Assembly (NCBI RefSeq): GCF_900177705.1
Contig: NZ_FXBA01000002.1
Location: 292,510-356,509 of the forward strand
Reading direction: 5' to 3'
From: Fibrobacter sp. UWB15
GTDB lineage: Bacteria > Fibrobacterota > Fibrobacteria > Fibrobacterales > Fibrobacteraceae
Length of the DNA stretch: 64,000 bases
Made by a program: the position numbers and the translations under genes. The notes under the pieces were generated by a model. That model searched no databases. It saw only the letters and a program-made list of their open reading frames with translations, and had not been told where the DNA came from. Of this stretch, positions 60,374 through 64,000 are shown piece after piece (position 1 is the first letter of the stretch; every line of letters begins with the position of its first letter).

Positions 60374-60688
60374 TTAAAGCTGACCGACGCTGTCCATCCC
60401 TTCGTCTAGCAAGAGCGTGAGATTCTGGACTTCCTTCTCCATCTGGTCGTAATATATTTTCGCGCGCCCCAGCTGCTTGCGGAGCTCCATGATTTCGGAG
60501 GTAAGCTCCACGGCAAGCAAGGCCATGCGCTTACGGTTATCCATCTGGAACTTCGCCGAGCGTTCAAACCGCTGGTTAATGTTTTCCACGATTTCATTCA
60601 ATTCCGCATCGGGCAAGTCGGTGCGAATCTGAATGGATTCCTGGGCAACGGAAATAGTCACCGATTTCAAAGGTTCGATACTAGCCAT
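60374..60688 (-). CDS. zapA: Cell division protein ZapA
   Basis: A 104-residue ZapA-type protein that bundles FtsZ filaments at the division site. The N-terminal VTISVAQESIQIRTDLPDAE and the following MALLAVELTSEIMEL pattern with a C-terminal coiled coil are typical. It follows the coiled-coil gene by 43 bases, the usual setting for a division pair. Confidence 0.88.
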   Translation of the reverse strand: MASIEPLKSVTISVAQESIQIRTDLPDAELNEIVENINQRFERSAKFQMDNRKRMALLAVELTSEIMELRKQLGRAKIYYDQMEKEVQNLTLLLDEGMDSVGQL

Positions 60689-60731
60689 TATTTTATCCCT
60701 ACGCCGAATGGATCATCGTCCATCAGCATCC

Positions 60732-61601
60732 TTATCCGAAAAAATTTGTCTGCGAGCCCTCCTGCTTGCTCGCGAACAGATCATTGTCGTTTTCGTCGGC
60801 CCCATGAACTTCGATTGCCGGGACATCTTCTTCGGTTTCCTGTTCCTGGGAAACAGATTCGTCCATCTGGGGTTCTGCGGCTTCTTCATTTTCCGCAGTG
60901 ACATCTTCAAACACGAGATTTTCGTCGGAATCGGACGGTTTCTCGGCAGTTTCTGCCGTGGCGTCTTCGGAACCTTCTACAACCGGTTCGATGGAAGGAG
61001 ACTCGTTCAGCTCGATGTCGGTACCAAGTTCTTTTTCGATAGTCGCTACCAACTGGTTGAACTTTTCCTGGGCTTCGGCAATTTCGTCGTTCTGGGCCTG
61101 TAGCTGTTCGTTCAGGCTGTCTACAAGAGCATTCTTTTCGGAAAGCTGTTCCATGAGGCTTGCGATAGTCGCATCCTTTTCGGCCACCTGGGTATTGAGG
61201 GCGCCCAGGAGTTCCGCCTTTTCGTTCACCTGGCCGGTCAGCAAGTCGGACTTTTCTGTCAGTTCGCGAATCTTGTCGTTCAGACTTTCAATGCAACCGT
61301 CTTTTTCCACAAGCTGCTGGCCGAACACCGTGACGCGATCCACAAACTTTGCAATTTCGGCATCTTTCTGATTCAGCATTTCCTGCTGCGCGTTTGTCTG
61401 GTTGGCGCGGGCGTCAAGGGCGGCCTTGCAGTCGGCAAGGTCGTGCTTGGCCGATTCAAGCAACAAGGTTTTGTCCTGGGCTGCGGCCTGGGCCTGCGAC
61501 AGTTCGCGCTTGATTTTAGCATTTTCTTCTTTGAGGGTACGGACCGTGCCCAACACACCCTCGATTTTTTGAGATAAAACACTCATTTTTTCTAAATTCA
61601 T
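60732..61601 (-). CDS. Coiled-coil protein, probable ZapA partner
   Basis: A 289-residue protein with a long heptad region (about 5-195; VLSQKIEGVLGTVRTLKEEN onward) and an acidic C-terminal tail. It has no membrane span or signal peptide and is therefore cytoplasmic. I do not recognise a named family. A division or chromosome-segregation role is likely from its place directly upstream of zapA. A ribosome site GGAG precedes the ATG. Confidence 0.75.
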   Translation of the reverse strand: MNLEKMSVLSQKIEGVLGTVRTLKEENAKIKRELSQAQAAAQDKTLLLESAKHDLADCKAALDARANQTNAQQEMLNQKDAEIAKFVDRVTVFGQQLVEKDGCIESLNDKIRELTEKSDLLTGQVNEKAELLGALNTQVAEKDATIASLMEQLSEKNALVDSLNEQLQAQNDEIAEAQEKFNQLVATIEKELGTDIELNESPSIEPVVEGSEDATAETAEKPSDSDENLVFEDVTAENEEAAEPQMDESVSQEQETEEDVPAIEVHGADENDNDLFASKQEGSQTNFFG

Positions 61602-61671
61602 TTCTGCTCCGTCTAATGAGTTTTAGAACTTTAACATTATTAAGATAACTAAATTTTTTCATAAAAACCAA

Positions 61672-63552
61672 ATGATTTCTGTAAATGAACATATACAGCG
61701 GCGACTGACGGAATTGCCGGACCGACCGGGCGTTTACATCATGAAGAACGCCCAGGGGAAAATCATTTACATCGGAAAGGCTAAAGTTCTAAAGAACCGC
61801 GTGCGCAGCTACTTCGACGGCTCCGAGCACAACGGACACCGCGCGGCAACGCTGATGCTCCCCTACATTCGCGACATTGAATGGATCATTACCGAAAGCG
61901 AGCAAGAGGCGCTGATTCTTGAGGCGAACCTGATTCGCAAGCACACGCCCAAGTACAACGTACTTTTGAAAGACGACAAGCACTTTCCGTACCTGGCGTT
62001 CTCGGTCAAGGAGCCGTTCCCGCGGCTATCGCTGTCGCGCTCCGTCAAGAAGGACGGCCGCCAGTATTTTGGGCCCTACATGAGTTCGCGCTATATCGAT
62101 AAGCTCATCGACATTGCGGCAAGGTTGTTCAAGATTCGCGAATGCTCCATGGAACTGCCGGCCAAACACCCCGTGCGCCCCTGCCTCAACTACCACATCG
62201 GTCGCTGCAGCGCTCCTTGTGCCGGGCTCATTACGCAAGAGGAATACGCCAAGGATGTAGAAAGCACGCGCCTGATGCTTGAAGGCAAACGCGACGACTT
62301 AATCGACAAGTGGCAGCGCGAAATGGAAGAGGCAAGCGAACGGCTCGACTTTGAAACCGCCATGAAAAAGCGCGACGCGATCCAGGCCTTACAAGCATCG
62401 GGCACACACCAGAAAACCGACACCACCGACCCGAACTTGTCGCTCGACGTGGTAACGCTCCGCCGCAACGGCGACATGGCCGCGGCCGTGATTTTGGAAT
62501 ACCGCAAGGGCGTGCTCATGGGGCGCAGGCATTACCGGCTCGAATGCAAGCTCGAAGACGACGAGACCGAAATATTCCGACAGATGGTGCTCCCGTGGTA
62601 CATGGAGGCGCCCCTGATCCCTGCCGAAATCGCAACCGACATCGTGCTCCCGGAAGACCGCAAGGAACTCGAAGCAGCCTTAAGCAAACAGGCAGGGAGA
62701 AAGGTCACTTTCAGCACGCCCCAGCGCGGCGAAAAACTCGGATTCTTGAAGCTTGCAGGCGCGAACGCCGACATGATCCTCGTTGAAATGCGCGCCGAAG
62801 TGCAAAAGTACAGCGAAATCGACCAGAGCGTCTTTGAATTGCAAAAGGTTCTCGGGCTTAAAAAGACTCCGTTCCGCATCGAGTGCGTGGATATTTCTCA
62901 CCTTTCGGGCACGAATACGGTGGCAAGCCTCGTGGCGTTCAAGAACGGGCGGCCCGACAAGGCGAACTACCGCAAGTTTATCATTAAAACGGTAGAAGGC
63001 GTCGACGACTTCGCCAGCATGCGCGAAGTGATGACCCGCCGCATTCGCAGGCTCGAAAACGAAGGTGTGCCCATGCCCGACTTGTGGGTATGTGACGGCG
63101 GTAAAGGCCAAGTAGACGCCACCATGCAGATTCTAAAGGAACTCGGCCACGACCAAGATTTACCGCTCATCGGGCTCGCCAAGCGCCTCGAAGAAATCGT
63201 ATTCCCCGACGACCGCAAAAGCATCGTCCTGCACCGCACCAGCCCGGCACTAAAGCTTTTGCAGAACGCCCGCGACGAGGCGCACCGATTCGCCATCACC
63301 TACCAACGCAGCAAGCGCAAAAAAGACTTGGAAGTCGAATGGCTCAAGATGCCAGGTGTGGGTCACGAGACCCGCGTCAAGATTTTGAGCAAATACAGGA
63401 GCGCCGAAGCGTTCATGGCGGCCCCCATCGAAGACATCGAAATTCTGCTCGGAAAGGTCCGCGGAAACAACCTACGCGACCAAGTCGCAAAATATTGTGC
63501 AGATTTTATCAGACCATCCGGTTTAGATGACAACAAAGACTCAGAAGGCTGA
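61672..63552 (+). CDS. uvrC: Excinuclease ABC subunit C
   Basis: A 626-residue nucleotide-excision-repair nuclease that makes both incisions beside DNA damage with UvrB. The parts are a GIY-YIG domain (GVYIMKNAQGKIIYIGKAK, then LEANLIRKHTPKYNV), the Cys-containing region CLNYHIGRCSAPC, a UVR motif (LDFETAMKKRDAIQAL), the C-terminal endonuclease (FRIECVDISHLSGTNTVAS, DLWVCDGGKGQVDA), and a final helix-hairpin-helix (MPGVGHETRVKILSKYRSAE). The gene is complete and has a terminator. Confidence 0.97.
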   Translation: MISVNEHIQRRLTELPDRPGVYIMKNAQGKIIYIGKAKVLKNRVRSYFDGSEHNGHRAATLMLPYIRDIEWIITESEQEALILEANLIRKHTPKYNVLLKDDKHFPYLAFSVKEPFPRLSLSRSVKKDGRQYFGPYMSSRYIDKLIDIAARLFKIRECSMELPAKHPVRPCLNYHIGRCSAPCAGLITQEEYAKDVESTRLMLEGKRDDLIDKWQREMEEASERLDFETAMKKRDAIQALQASGTHQKTDTTDPNLSLDVVTLRRNGDMAAAVILEYRKGVLMGRRHYRLECKLEDDETEIFRQMVLPWYMEAPLIPAEIATDIVLPEDRKELEAALSKQAGRKVTFSTPQRGEKLGFLKLAGANADMILVEMRAEVQKYSEIDQSVFELQKVLGLKKTPFRIECVDISHLSGTNTVASLVAFKNGRPDKANYRKFIIKTVEGVDDFASMREVMTRRIRRLENEGVPMPDLWVCDGGKGQVDATMQILKELGHDQDLPLIGLAKRLEEIVFPDDRKSIVLHRTSPALKLLQNARDEAHRFAITYQRSKRKKDLEVEWLKMPGVGHETRVKILSKYRSAEAFMAAPIEDIEILLGKVRGNNLRDQVAKYCADFIRPSGLDDNKDSEG

Positions 63553-63617
63553 ATATTCCAAAATGGAGTAGGGCTCGTTTGTATAAAAACGACCTTTACG
63601 AACTAATTTCGCCAAGC

Positions 63618-63650
63618 AACGATAAGAATTCTTTACTTATCGTTTATTTT
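63618..63650 (+). terminator. Terminator after uvrC
   Basis: Stem AACGATAAG/CTTATCGTT with a 9-base loop, followed by TTTATTTT. Confidence 0.8.
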
Positions 63651-63683
63651 AAAAGGACAAAAAAATATTTTTTGTTTTTTCGC

Positions 63684-63712
63684 TTGCTTTTGCCCCTCAA
63701 GTTGTCTATATT
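63684..63712 (+). promoter_or_regulatory. Promoter of the non-coding RNA
   Basis: TTGCTT (63684-63689) and TATATT (63707-63712) with exactly 17 bases between. The predicted start is about 63719, just before the closing stem of the RNA. Confidence 0.75.
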
Positions 63713-63718
63713 ACGATT

Positions 63719-63882
63719 AAGGCATCCCACGGATTAACGCCCGATCTAACAGTATTTTTAAAGCTCGTCGCTCTTGGTGTTCAGTTTAGGCGCGCATCGA
63801 CGCGAAAAACAAAGCCCCGAGGCACTGCTATCATTTTTAAGTGAGTAGCTTCGAGTGTTCCACCGTGAGGGATGCCTTTTTT
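63719..63882 (+). ncRNA. Structured RNA of about 164 nt, 6S RNA-like candidate
   Basis: GGCATCCC (63721-63728) pairs perfectly with GGGATGCC (63869-63876), and the next four bases ACGG pair with CCGT across a GA bulge. The end is a T-run, so the closing stem doubles as terminator. Internal hairpins include GCTATCA/TGAGTAGC and CGCG-CATCGA-CGCG. There is no ORF. Length, closed rod-like ends, own promoter and terminator fit a 6S RNA (ssrS), but I see no sequence proof; it could be another housekeeping RNA. It is not tmRNA or RNase P by the motifs I know. Confidence 0.6.
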
Positions 63883-63914
63883 GTACCCTGAAAAAGTTTC
63901 CCACAAAAAGTGAC

Positions 63915-63986
63915 CCGCCGGCATAGCCGGCGGTTCTTCATGGACGGGCATAGCCCTAGGATACTAGCAACGCGTCGCACGCGTTG
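63915..63986. repeat. Three short palindromes after the ncRNA
   Basis: CCGCCGGC-ATA-GCCGGCGG (63915-63933), GGGC-ATA-GCCC (63946-63956) and CAACGCGT-CGC-ACGCGTTG (63968-63986). The first two share the core GGC-ATA-GCC. No gene is visible in the remaining bases to 64000. Confidence 0.7.
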
Positions 63987-64000
63987 ACGGCCTGACACTG

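Noticed and set aside
63719..63882. tmRNA or RNase P RNA as the identity of the ncRNA
   Set aside because: There is no tRNA-like end or tag frame, and none of the conserved RNase P motifs; the size is also too small.
1..64000. Prophage or transposon in the window
   Set aside because: No integrase, transposase or structural phage gene and no terminal repeats were found.

Overview
The window looks like a chromosome segment of a cellulolytic rumen-type Fibrobacter (F. succinogenes or a close relative). The basis is the gene content. It has members of the paralogous protein families first named from Fibrobacter succinogenes (TIGR02145/FISUMP, TIGR02147, TIGR02171). It has three cellulase-type glycoside hydrolases (GH8 and two GH5), many lipoproteins, and secreted proteins with short C-terminal sorting-like tails. 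Most genes are on the minus strand. No tRNA, rRNA, CRISPR array, transposase or phage gene was recognised.

Layout. 1-7.8 kb: purA and a CRP-family regulator, a SUMF1/TolB/SGNH-like lipoprotein behind a MoxR ATPase, an unrecognised lipoprotein and a TfoX-like protein. 7.8-9.3 kb: a Fic protein gene preceded by two palindromes and inserted between remnants of an SMR transporter gene and a tfoX copy. 9.3-11.4 kb: an operon of a TIGR02147 regulator and two small lipoproteins. 11.6-12.8 kb: a BatD-like protein and a composite intergenic repeat. 12.8-29.6 kb: a cellulose-degradation region. It holds a GH8 lipoprotein, a secreted tailed protein and a GH5 cellulase. A tight six-gene minus-strand operon follows (carbohydrate-binding-like protein, three outer-membrane barrels, a lipoprotein, a GH18-like protein lacking its catalytic Glu), and then a second GH5 cellulase transcribed divergently from it.

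29.6-39.8 kb: lpxA, a membrane glycosyltransferase, an operon of an ECF sigma factor, a propeller protein, a lipoprotein and a CCA-type nucleotidyltransferase, then dsbD, a glycogen synthase and a 49-residue peptide gene. 39.8-47.1 kb: two large InlB-repeat secreted proteins around an alpha/beta hydrolase lipoprotein and folE. 47.2-57.3 kb: a tandem array of four related large lipoproteins made of repeated two-cysteine modules, one of them frameshifted, with a small lipoprotein and a nitroreductase among them. 57.4-64 kb: an N-acetylglutamate synthase, an isolated nuoA, a FISUMP lipoprotein, zapA with a coiled-coil gene, uvrC, and a structured non-coding RNA of about 164 nt with its own promoter and terminator.

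The most promising undescribed systems are the six-gene outer-membrane operon between the cellulases, which looks like a surface cellulose-capture or uptake apparatus; the clustered cysteine-module lipoproteins; and the autoregulated-looking Fic locus. Functions are inferred from sequence motifs remembered from known families; no database search was possible.
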